This document shows, piece after piece, positions 1 to 5,334 of a DNA stretch of 5,697 nucleotides. Positions within the stretch are counted from its first letter, which is position 1; the number at the start of each line of letters is the position of its first letter. The notes under the pieces are model-generated. The model searched no databases, had not been told where the DNA came from, and saw nothing but the letters and a program-made list of their open reading frames with translations. The stretch spans positions 1-5,697 of the forward strand of contig CALGHW010000150.1 in NCBI GenBank assembly GCA_937916075.1, read 5' to 3'. The translations under genes and the position numbers were made by a program. This stretch comes from an uncultured Prevotella sp. GTDB lineage: Bacteria > Bacteroidota > Bacteroidia > Bacteroidales > Bacteroidaceae.

Positions 1-170
1 TATTCTTTGGTCTTCTCGTCCAGCTGGGCACGCAGCGCGGCATTTTCCTCCTCGCTCTTGTCCACCATGGCATACAATTCCTCGTTCTCCTTCTTCAACT
101 GCTGGAAACGGAGAATCATTTGGCGCACACGCGTTTGAAACGTTGCCAGTATCTGTTCTTGAGAAGCCAT
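1..170 (-). CDS. Small coiled-coil protein, N-terminal part only (cut by window edge)
   Basis: This is the first 56 codons of a minus-strand gene that runs off the left edge. The ATG at 170-168 opens with MASQEQILATFQTRVRQMIL, and the frame stays open to base 1. The visible part is charged and helical. Hydrophobic residues (I, L, M, F) recur at 3-4 residue spacing, followed by the Glu/Lys-rich stretches QQLKKENEEL and KSEEENAALRAQL, a pattern expected of a parallel coiled coil. No signal peptide or membrane segment is visible. A Bacteroidetes-type promoter lies directly upstream at 194-222, so this start is well placed. In related Bacteroidales a short coiled-coil protein of this kind often precedes the cell-division gene zapA, and a ZapB-like division role is possible. 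That link is recalled from family knowledge and is not shown in this window. The coding call is firm; the function is open. Confidence 0.8.
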   Translation of the reverse strand, partial: MASQEQILATFQTRVRQMILRFQQLKKENEELYAMVDKSEEENAALRAQLDEKTKE

Positions 171-193
171 ATTTTCTTTCAACTCTTTTCAGA

Positions 194-222
194 CAAAGGT
201 AATATATATTTCTGTAAGAAAA
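194..222 (-). promoter_or_regulatory. Promoter of the coiled-coil gene
   Basis: Read on the minus strand, TACCTTTG (201 to 194) matches the Bacteroidetes -7 consensus TAnnTTTG exactly. A TTTT at 222-219 lies 17 nt upstream and is an imperfect -33 element (consensus TTTG). Transcription would start near 187, about 15-20 nt before the ATG at 170. The site lies between two minus-strand genes, so the coiled-coil gene can be transcribed independently of the upstream 213-residue gene. No convincing terminator is visible between the two genes. Confidence 0.55.
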
Positions 223-267
223 GTTTCAGGCCTAAGTATTTAATATTTTTTAAGCCTTACAAAATCC

Positions 268-909
268 TCACTTCTTCCCTTTCTCGATGTCTTCGTCTTT
301 GGGGCGTGGCTCTTTCTTGGCCAGCATGACTACATTATACACGAAATGGGTAATCCAGGGTTGCGAAAATCCCAAGCGAGTGGCGTATGTACGGATGGCC
401 ACAACGGCCTTCATCACGCTAGGATCAGTAAAGTCATTCTTGGTGAAGATGTCATTGACGGTCTTCTCGGTCATGGTATAAAGAGCCTTTTTGAAGATGC
501 TGGGCAAGCGCAGCTTAAACTTCATCAGGTTGCCTACCAGCATCATCAGGTCTTGTGTAAGATTCTGGAACTGTATCAGATACATCTGTACATCCTGAAC
601 CTTCCGGCAATGACGGCGCACACTTTGGTCTATTTCCTTAAAGAAAGAGTCTTCCATACCATAAATCTCTTTCAGCATTTTTCGGCAACGGGCCTTTTCG
701 CCCACGCCAAGTTTGTTGTTCGCGGTGGGCACATGGAGTGTGGTTTTGAAAACGCGCAAATCGGGCAATGCCGCCAGGTTAGTGATACCTATCTCGGAAG
801 CCATGACAGCCTGAAAATACACCCTTATCAGGGTCATAAAGTCTTCCATGCCCCCGGCCTTCTTTTCTTCATCGGCCTTATGACCGAAAATTTTGGATAT
901 AATGCTCAT
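268..909 (-). CDS. Conserved-looking hypothetical protein, 213 aa
   Basis: This is a complete minus-strand ORF, with ATG at 909-907 and TGA at 270-268. I do not recognise the family. The product looks cytosolic and mostly helical: there is no signal peptide and no convincing transmembrane span. It opens with a short amphipathic segment (MSIISKIFGH) and a charged linker (residues 10-20). The body is rich in Met, Phe and Lys, with a basic patch around residues 97-103 (SVRRHCRK), and the tail is strongly charged (residues 198-213, KKEPRPKDED followed by more Lys/Glu). Two cysteines (75 and 101) are not arranged as a metal site. No clear Shine-Dalgarno sequence precedes the ATG, which is common in Bacteroidetes. 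The gene has a divergent promoter at 1030-1037 and a leader of about 115 nt that can fold. The longest competing frame on the plus strand (346-915) is antisense to it. I propose no function. Confidence 0.8.
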   Translation of the reverse strand: MSIISKIFGHKADEEKKAGGMEDFMTLIRVYFQAVMASEIGITNLAALPDLRVFKTTLHVPTANNKLGVGEKARCRKMLKEIYGMEDSFFKEIDQSVRRHCRKVQDVQMYLIQFQNLTQDLMMLVGNLMKFKLRLPSIFKKALYTMTEKTVNDIFTKNDFTDPSVMKAVVAIRTYATRLGFSQPWITHFVYNVVMLAKKEPRPKDEDIEKGKK

Positions 910-934
910 TACTAATGAATAAAATTAATGGTCC

Positions 935-1016
935 ATTCGCAGTTCACGGTATTTTTCATCATCAAGACAGGTTTATCAGACCTGGCCTATCGTCTCTGCC
1001 TTGGCAGACTGCGAAT
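935..1016 (-). promoter_or_regulatory. Possible structured 5' leader (three-helix junction) of the 213-aa gene
   Basis: In the minus-strand transcript, ATTCGCAGT (1016-1008) pairs perfectly over 9 bp with ACTGCGAAT (943-935). This closing helix encloses two local hairpins: CTGC/GCAG (1007-1004 with 999-996, tetraloop CAAG) and CAGGT/ACCTG (984-980 with 972-968, 7-nt loop). Together they form a plausible three-way junction lying wholly between the predicted transcription start (about 1025) and the ATG at 909. It does not match any riboswitch class I recognise. It could be a ligand- or protein-binding leader, or chance pairing. Confidence 0.35.
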
Positions 1017-1029
1017 TCATTTCTGTCTG

Positions 1030-1064
1030 CAAAGTTACTGATTTTTCCGTATATTAGAACTAAA
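1030..1064 (-). promoter_or_regulatory. Divergent promoter of the 213-aa gene
   Basis: On the minus strand, TAACTTTG (1037 to 1030) is an exact TAnnTTTG -7 element. The -33 side is weaker: the nearest T-rich candidate is TTTA at 1064-1061, 23 nt upstream, which is longer than usual spacing. Transcription would start near 1025 and produce a leader of about 115 nt before the ATG at 909. The -7 block is an inverted copy of the block in the rfbA promoter. Confidence 0.5.
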
Positions 1065-1079
1065 TTCCATATAAAATAA

Positions 1080-1109
1080 TTTGAAGTATAAAAAAAAGCA
1101 GTAACTTTG
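1080..1109 (+). promoter_or_regulatory. Promoter of the rfbA-wzc-HAD operon
   Basis: TTTG (1080-1083) is followed after 18 nt by TAACTTTG (1102-1109), which matches the Bacteroidetes -33/-7 arrangement. Transcription would begin near 1115, leaving a short leader of roughly 25 nt before the ATG at 1142. The sequence AAGGA at 1134-1138 lies just upstream of that ATG and may help ribosome binding. No other convincing promoter is seen before the terminator at 5110, so this one probably drives all three genes. Confidence 0.75.
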
Positions 1110-1141
1110 CAGCAAGTTTATAACGTTATAATAAAGGAATA

Positions 1142-2008
1142 ATGAAAGGCATTGTATTAGCTGGCGGTAGCGGTACGCGGTTGTACCCTATCACAAAGGG
1201 TATCAGCAAGCAGTTGATACCTATTTTTGACAAACCCATGATATATTACCCCGTATCCGTACTAATGCTGGCCGGCATCCGGGAAATACTGATCATAAGC
1301 ACGCCTTATGACCTTCCGGGATTCAAGCGCCTGCTGGGCGACGGAAGCGAGCTGGGCGTCAAGTTTGAATATGCCGAACAGCCTTCGCCCGACGGTCTGG
1401 CCCAAGCCTTCATCATCGGCGAGCAGTTTATCGGCAACGACTCTGTATGCCTGGTGCTGGGTGACAATATTTTCTATGGCAGTGGCTTTACAGGGTTGCT
1501 CAAAGAGAGCGTGGCCGATGCGGAAAAAGACGGCAATGCCACTGTCTTCGGCTATTATGTCAACGACCCAGAACGCTACGGAGTAGCCGAGTTTGACAAC
1601 GACGGAAATTGCCTGAGCATCGAGGAAAAGCCCGAGCGTCCCAAGTCAAACTACGCCGTGGTGGGACTTTACTTTTATCCCAACAGTGTGGTGGAGATTG
1701 CCAAGCACATCAAGCCCAGTGCCCGCGGAGAGCTGGAGATTACCACAGTCAACCAGGAATATCTCGACCGCCACGAGCTCAAGGTGCAGACCTTGCAGCG
1801 CGGCTTTGCCTGGCTCGACACGGGCACCCACGACAGCCTGAGCGAGGCCAGCACATTTATCGAAGTCATCGAGAAACGCCAAGGACTGAAAATCGCCTGT
1901 CTGGAAGAGATTGCCTTCAAGCAGGGATGGATCAGCCGCGAGCAAGTGCATGAGCTGGCCAAGCCCATGATGAAAAACAGCTACGGACAATACCTGATGA
2001 ATCTGTAA
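1142..2008 (+). CDS. rfbA: Glucose-1-phosphate thymidylyltransferase (RfbA/RmlA)
   Basis: This cytosolic nucleotidyltransferase joins glucose-1-phosphate and dTTP into dTDP-glucose with release of pyrophosphate, the first step toward dTDP-L-rhamnose and other dTDP-deoxysugars. At 288 residues it is the normal family length. Visible motifs, in order, are the nucleotide-binding loop LAGGSGTRLYPIT (6-18) with K23 in SKQ, PSPDGLAQAF (81-90), the metal-binding GDNIFYG (107-113, Asp108), EEKP (161-164, Lys163), GELEITTVN (196-204) and WLDTGTHDSL (224-233, Asp226). All expected catalytic positions are present. The ATG at 1142 is supported by the AAGGA at 1134-1138 and by the promoter at 1080-1109. 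A 73-bp gap with no promoter or terminator separates it from the kinase gene, so co-transcription is likely. Oddly, rmlB, rmlC and rmlD do not follow; they must be elsewhere if rhamnose is the end product. The assignment is firm. Confidence 0.96.
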   Translation: MKGIVLAGGSGTRLYPITKGISKQLIPIFDKPMIYYPVSVLMLAGIREILIISTPYDLPGFKRLLGDGSELGVKFEYAEQPSPDGLAQAFIIGEQFIGNDSVCLVLGDNIFYGSGFTGLLKESVADAEKDGNATVFGYYVNDPERYGVAEFDNDGNCLSIEEKPERPKSNYAVVGLYFYPNSVVEIAKHIKPSARGELEITTVNQEYLDRHELKVQTLQRGFAWLDTGTHDSLSEASTFIEVIEKRQGLKIACLEEIAFKQGWISREQVHELAKPMMKNSYGQYLMNL

Positions 2009-2081
2009 GCATACCTGTTTTCGGAAAAGGAATAAACTACAAACAATATTATATATACAGTCAAGAATCTAATAGGAATAG

Positions 2082-4625
2082 ATGGAAGAGAACAAGAAAA
2101 TCGAGTCTGCGGAATATGTAGACTCCACGGCCAACGAGGAGGAAAACTCGTTCAGCTTTAAGACGCTCTACACCATGTTTATACTCAACTGGCAGTGGTT
2201 CGTACTGTCAGTGATTGTCTGCCTGGGCTGCGCCACACTTTACCTGCGCTACAAAAGCCCCACATACCAAGTGGCAGTCAAGATGCTGGTGAAAGATGAC
2301 AACAACAAGATGCGCAGTGGCGGCAACACCCAGATGCTGTCTAATATGCAAGATCTTGGATTTATCTCAAACAGCAACGGTATCGACAACGAGATTGAGA
2401 TTATCAAGAGCCATATTCTGGCCCAAGAAGCCGTGAAGGACCTGAAGCTCTATGTGGAATACAAACAAGAGGGACGGTTTAAGGACCACCTTATTTATAA
2501 AAGTCAGCCGGTCAATGTGGATCTCGACCCACAAAGCCTGGACAAGATGGACAAAGACATGCTGCCCATCACGCTGACCCTTAAGCAAGAGGGCCGCACC
2601 ATCCAGGTGGAAGGCACCGCCTATGCCTTGCGCAAAGGGATGACCAAGCCTGAAAAGGCTCCCTTCAAGACCTCCGTGTCTCTGTTGCCCGCCACCATCA
2701 AAACAGCAGCCGGTACCCTCACCATCACCCGCAACTATAGCCCCGAGACTACCGACTTCCTGAAACAGAAAGCCATGGAGGTAACCATTCTGCCACCTTC
2801 GGCCATTGCCGCTCGCTATATCGGCTCCATGTCAGTAGAGCCCACCTCGAAAACCACGTCTATCGCACTGATTACTGTGCTTGACCTGAACCGCGAACGG
2901 GCCGAGGACTTCCTCCAGCAACTCGTCACCTGCTACAACCGTCAGGCCAACACAGACAAAAACGAGATTGCCGAAAAGACAGAGGCCTTCATCAACGGAC
3001 GTCTGGAGAAAATCAACGCCGAACTGGGCCTGACCGAAGGCGAGATGGAGCGCTACAAGAAGCGCAACAACCTCACCCAGCTCAAGCTCGACGCCACCCA
3101 GACCCTCGAGCAGACCAGCGAGTACTCTGGTCGCCTGTCGGAGGCCAACTCCCAGATTCAGCTCTTGGACTACCTCCGCGAATATGTGAACGACCCGAGA
3201 AACAAGTTCCAAATCATCCCCTCTAACGTGGGACTGAAGGACGTGGCCTCAACCAACCTCATCAACACCTTCAACCAGGCCGTACTCGACCGCAACCGCC
3301 TGCTCCGCTCCTCATCAGAGATAGCCCCTCAGGTACAGACGCTCACAGCCACCCTCGAGGAGTTACAGAAGAGTGTCAAGGAAGCCTTGACCCAGGCCCG
3401 CCGCAGCGCAGACATTCAGCGCCAGGCTGTGCAGCAACAGTATAACCTTTATCAAAACAAGGTGTCAAGCACCCCTGAGCAGGAGCGTATCCTGACCCAG
3501 ATAGGCCGTCAGCAGGAAGTGAAATCGGGCCTCTACCTGATGTTGCTCCAAAAGCGTGAGGAGAACTCCATCTCGCTCGCCGCCACAGCCGACAAAGGCA
3601 AGCTGATCGACGAGCCGTCCTTCGGTGGAAAAGTAAGCCCTAAGGGCAGCGTCATCATGCTGATTGCCCTTGTGGTGGGTATCGGTCTGCCTTTAGGCAT
3701 CCTCTTCCTGATTCAGTTGCTCCGCTACAAGATTGAGGGCCATGAGGATGTGCAGAAGCTCACCAAGCTGCCCATTGTGGCCGATGTGGCCGTGGCCAGC
3801 GAGAACGCCAAGACAGCTGCCGGCATCGTGGTTCAGGAAAACAAGAACAACCAGATTGACGAGATATTCCGCTCAATGCGTACCAATATCCAGTTTATGC
3901 TGAAGGAAAACCAAAAGGTGATTCTCTTCACATCGTCCACCTCCGGTGAAGGCAAGACCTTCAACGCAGCCAACCTCGCCGTCAGCTTCGCTCTTCTGGG
4001 CAAGAAGGTAATACTGATGGGACTCGATATCCGCAAGCCGGCCTTGGGCAAACTCTTCAGCCTGCCCGAGCGCAACGTGGGTATCACCGCATTATTGTCA
4101 AAAGACCACATCAGCGATGCGGACATCAAGAGTCAAATCCAAGCTTCTGGCGTCAACGCCAACCTCGACGTGATGATGGCCGGCCCCATACCGCCCAACC
4201 CCACAGAGCTGTTGGCCCGCGAGTCACTGGGCCACATCGTAAGCCGTCTGCACGACATGTATGACTACATCATCATGGATACCGCCCCAGTGGGTCTGGT
4301 GACAGACACGCTCCAGATAGGCAAGCTGGCCGATGTCACCGCCTATGTGTGCCGCGCCGACTATACACCAAAGTCAAGCTTCATGCTGGTCAATGAGCTG
4401 GCCACGGAGGACAAGATGCCCAACATGTGTATTGTGCTCAACGGTGTAGACATGTCCAAGAAGAAGTATGGTTACTATTATGGTTACGGCAAATACGGTA
4501 AGTATGGCAAGTACGGACATTATGGCCGCTATGGCTCTTATGGCAAATACGGACACTATGGCACTTACGGAAATTATTCAAACAGCCACTACGGAAACGC
4601 TAACGACAATTCTATCAAGAAATGA
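2082..4625 (+). CDS. wzc: Wzc-type polysaccharide co-polymerase / BY-family tyrosine kinase
   Basis: This inner-membrane protein (847 aa) combines the chain-length (Wzz) part and the cytoplasmic tyrosine kinase in one chain, as in proteobacterial Wzc. It controls polymer length and export of capsule or exopolysaccharide by cycles of oligomerisation and autophosphorylation. Order of parts: short cytoplasmic N-terminus; membrane span about 33-55; large periplasmic region with coiled-coil stretches about 295-360 and 400-460; a GNVR-like segment with PEQERILTQIGRQQ (464-477); second membrane span about 522-548; kinase domain. The kinase shows the oligomerisation motif EIFRSMR (594-600), Walker A SGEGKT (621-626, Lys625), Walker A' ILMGLDIRKP (644-653) and Walker B YIIMDTAP (729-736, Asp733). 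Gly647 sits where BY-kinases usually have the first Asp of a DxD pair. The tail (796-837) holds 16 tyrosines in Y-G-x repeats. The sequence AGGAA at 2074-2078 supports the start. The stop codon overlaps the next gene as ATGA. No Wza export-channel gene is in the window. Confidence 0.95.
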   Translation: MEENKKIESAEYVDSTANEEENSFSFKTLYTMFILNWQWFVLSVIVCLGCATLYLRYKSPTYQVAVKMLVKDDNNKMRSGGNTQMLSNMQDLGFISNSNGIDNEIEIIKSHILAQEAVKDLKLYVEYKQEGRFKDHLIYKSQPVNVDLDPQSLDKMDKDMLPITLTLKQEGRTIQVEGTAYALRKGMTKPEKAPFKTSVSLLPATIKTAAGTLTITRNYSPETTDFLKQKAMEVTILPPSAIAARYIGSMSVEPTSKTTSIALITVLDLNRERAEDFLQQLVTCYNRQANTDKNEIAEKTEAFINGRLEKINAELGLTEGEMERYKKRNNLTQLKLDATQTLEQTSEYSGRLSEANSQIQLLDYLREYVNDPRNKFQIIPSNVGLKDVASTNLINTFNQAVLDRNRLLRSSSEIAPQVQTLTATLEELQKSVKEALTQARRSADIQRQAVQQQYNLYQNKVSSTPEQERILTQIGRQQEVKSGLYLMLLQKREENSISLAATADKGKLIDEPSFGGKVSPKGSVIMLIALVVGIGLPLGILFLIQLLRYKIEGHEDVQKLTKLPIVADVAVASENAKTAAGIVVQENKNNQIDEIFRSMRTNIQFMLKENQKVILFTSSTSGEGKTFNAANLAVSFALLGKKVILMGLDIRKPALGKLFSLPERNVGITALLSKDHISDADIKSQIQASGVNANLDVMMAGPIPPNPTELLARESLGHIVSRLHDMYDYIIMDTAPVGLVTDTLQIGKLADVTAYVCRADYTPKSSFMLVNELATEDKMPNMCIVLNGVDMSKKKYGYYYGYGKYGKYGKYGHYGRYGSYGKYGHYGTYGNYSNSHYGNANDNSIKK
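4467..4592 (+). repeat. 9-bp-period repeat coding for the tyrosine-glycine tail of the kinase
   Basis: This part of the kinase gene codes for 42 residues, 16 of them tyrosine. The core is a run of Y-G-x triplets where x is K, H, R, S, T or N, with one YYY cluster at residues 798-800. At the DNA level it is an imperfect tandem repeat of TAY GGN NNN. Both TAT and TAC, and GGC, GGA and GGT, are used, so the protein pattern is kept while the bases vary. This looks like selection on the peptide rather than a very recent expansion. The tyrosines are the expected autophosphorylation sites. Confidence 0.85.
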
Positions 4626-5062
4626 TTATAGCAGTAGACTTTGACGGAACCATCGTGGAGGACAAGTATCCTGCCATCGGCAACGAGATACCTTTTGCCA
4701 CCGAGACGCTGAAAATGCTCATCCGCGACCACCACAGGCTCATCCTGTGGAGTGTCCGGGAAGGCCAGTTGCTTGAAGACGCAGTCAACTGGTGCCGTGA
4801 GCGAGGAGTGGAGTTCTGGGCCGTCAACAAGGACTACCCGGAAGAGACAACCGAGAACAACCAGCACTTCAGCCGCAAGCTCAAGGCCGACTTGTTTATC
4901 GACGACCGCAACATCGGCGGACTGCCTGACTGGGGAGCCATCTACCAGATGGTCAGCCAAAACAAGACCTGGCACGACATCATGGAAGCCAACGTCGACG
5001 CCCAGTCCAATCCCTACGGAACAGACAAGCCGAAGTTCAAGAAAAAGTGGTGGCAGTTCTGA
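4622..5062 (+). CDS. Small cap-less HAD-superfamily hydrolase (BT0820-like)
   Basis: This is a probable cytosolic, Mg-dependent phosphatase of 146 aa; its substrate is unknown. HAD motif I is AVDFDGT (4-10), with nucleophile Asp6 and general acid/base Asp8. Motif II is the Ser in ILWSVREG (Ser44). Motif III is probably Lys86 or Lys88 in SRKLKAD. Motif IV is FIDDRN (92-97, Asp94 and Asp95). The spacing leaves no room for a large cap domain, so this is a minimal HAD fold. From memory it resembles the Bacteroides thetaiotaomicron protein BT0820, a structurally determined putative phosphatase; I could not align them here. The C-terminus is basic and aromatic (KFKKKWWQF). The ATG at 4622 overlaps the kinase TGA (4623-4625) by 4 bases, which implies translational coupling. 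It is the last gene before the terminator at 5110-5153. A phosphotyrosine phosphatase role opposite the kinase is an attractive but untested idea. Confidence 0.9.
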   Translation: MIIAVDFDGTIVEDKYPAIGNEIPFATETLKMLIRDHHRLILWSVREGQLLEDAVNWCRERGVEFWAVNKDYPEETTENNQHFSRKLKADLFIDDRNIGGLPDWGAIYQMVSQNKTWHDIMEANVDAQSNPYGTDKPKFKKKWWQF

Positions 5063-5109
5063 CCCGCCACCATCCACGTACACACATTTTTTGTGTAGAT
5101 TCCCCCAAG

Positions 5110-5153
5110 ACAGGGGAGAGCCCACCAGCGCAGGTGCTCTCCCCTGTTTTTTT
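5110..5153 (+). terminator. Strong rho-independent terminator of the operon
   Basis: ACAGGGGAGAGC (5110-5121) pairs perfectly with GCTCTCCCCTGT (5136-5147). Past a CC bulge the stem can extend by ACC/GGT (5124-5126 with 5133-5135), leaving a 6-nt loop. Seven T residues (5147-5153) follow at once. The minus strand has no T tract after the stem, so termination acts on plus-strand transcripts only. It lies 47 bp after the HAD gene and insulates the sigma factor gene downstream. Confidence 0.93.
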
Positions 5154-5216
5154 ATTTCCACAGTTTCACATATTTTATATAATCAGCCCATTATCCTGAA
5201 AAATTAAGTGAAAACA

Positions 5217-5248
5217 TTTGGCAGAACTGATAATTTTATATACTTTTG
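5217..5248 (+). promoter_or_regulatory. Promoter of the ECF sigma factor gene
   Basis: TTTG (5217-5220) and TACTTTTG (5241-5248) are separated by 20 nt, matching the Bacteroidetes housekeeping-sigma pattern on both elements. Transcription should begin around 5254, giving an AT-rich leader of about 80 nt before the ATG at 5335. A 7-bp inverted repeat (5250-5269) straddles the predicted start. Expression from a housekeeping-type promoter does not itself suggest autoregulation by the ECF factor. Confidence 0.75.
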
Positions 5249-5249
5249 C

Positions 5250-5269
5250 ACTTGATAATACAATCAAGT
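5250..5269 (+). repeat. 7-bp inverted repeat at the sigma-gene transcription start
   Basis: ACTTGAT (5250-5256) and ATCAAGT (5263-5269) are exact reverse complements with a 6-nt spacer. The pair begins 2 nt after the -7 element and covers the predicted transcription start. It could be a repressor operator, or a weak hairpin at the 5' end of the mRNA. No T tract follows directly, so it is not a terminator. Confidence 0.4.
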
Positions 5270-5334
5270 AATAACAAATAAAAAGGTTTTGCCTATAGAT
5301 AGATTTTACTTAATAAAAAAAGAATTAAGAAAGT

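Larger units (their letters stand above)
1027..1112. repeat. Perfect 14-bp inverted repeat flanking the divergent promoter core
   Basis: CTGCAAAGTTACTG (1027-1040) and CAGTAACTTTGCAG (1099-1112) are exact reverse complements separated by 58 bp. Each arm contains the -7 element of one of the two divergent promoters, and both -33 regions lie between the arms. Eight of the 14 matching bases are the promoter consensus itself, so the symmetry may only reflect two near-consensus promoters facing away from each other. A shared regulator site or a small invertible segment are alternatives. Confidence 0.6.

Noticed and set aside
346..915. 189-codon plus-strand ORF opposite the 213-aa gene
   Set aside because: It is antisense to the minus-strand gene, has no promoter or ribosome site of its own, and its composition (many His, Gln and Cys) looks like a shadow frame.
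976..1020. 14-codon minus-strand ORF (MNSQSAKAETIGQV) in the leader
   Set aside because: It overlaps the proposed RNA helices, has no ribosome site and shows no run of one amino acid that would suggest attenuation.
1004..1030. GCAGAC/GTCTGC 6-bp inverted repeat
   Set aside because: It is short, overlaps the -7 element and competes with the longer 9-bp pairing; chance is a sufficient explanation.
2009..2081. Possible internal promoter or terminator between rfbA and wzc
   Set aside because: No TAnnTTTG with a TTTG upstream is present. The TTTTCGGAAAA segment is too weak a stem for a terminator.
2832..3212. 126-codon minus-strand ORF within the kinase gene
   Set aside because: It is a hydrophobic, Val/Leu-rich reverse reading of coiled-coil codons, the expected artefact opposite Lys/Glu/Gln-rich helices.
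2082..4625. ParA/MinD-like ATPase as an alternative identity for the kinase gene
   Set aside because: The Walker motifs are related, but two membrane spans, the Wzz/GNVR periplasmic region and the tyrosine tail identify a BY-kinase.
5079..5097. TACACA/TGTGTA hairpin before the terminator
   Set aside because: The AT-rich 6-bp stem with T residues in the loop has no T tract after it. It is not a terminator, and the strong one lies 13 bp further on.
4589..5161. 190-codon minus-strand ORF opposite the HAD gene
   Set aside because: The plus frame carries all the HAD motifs. The minus frame would run through the terminator stem and shows no recognisable domain.
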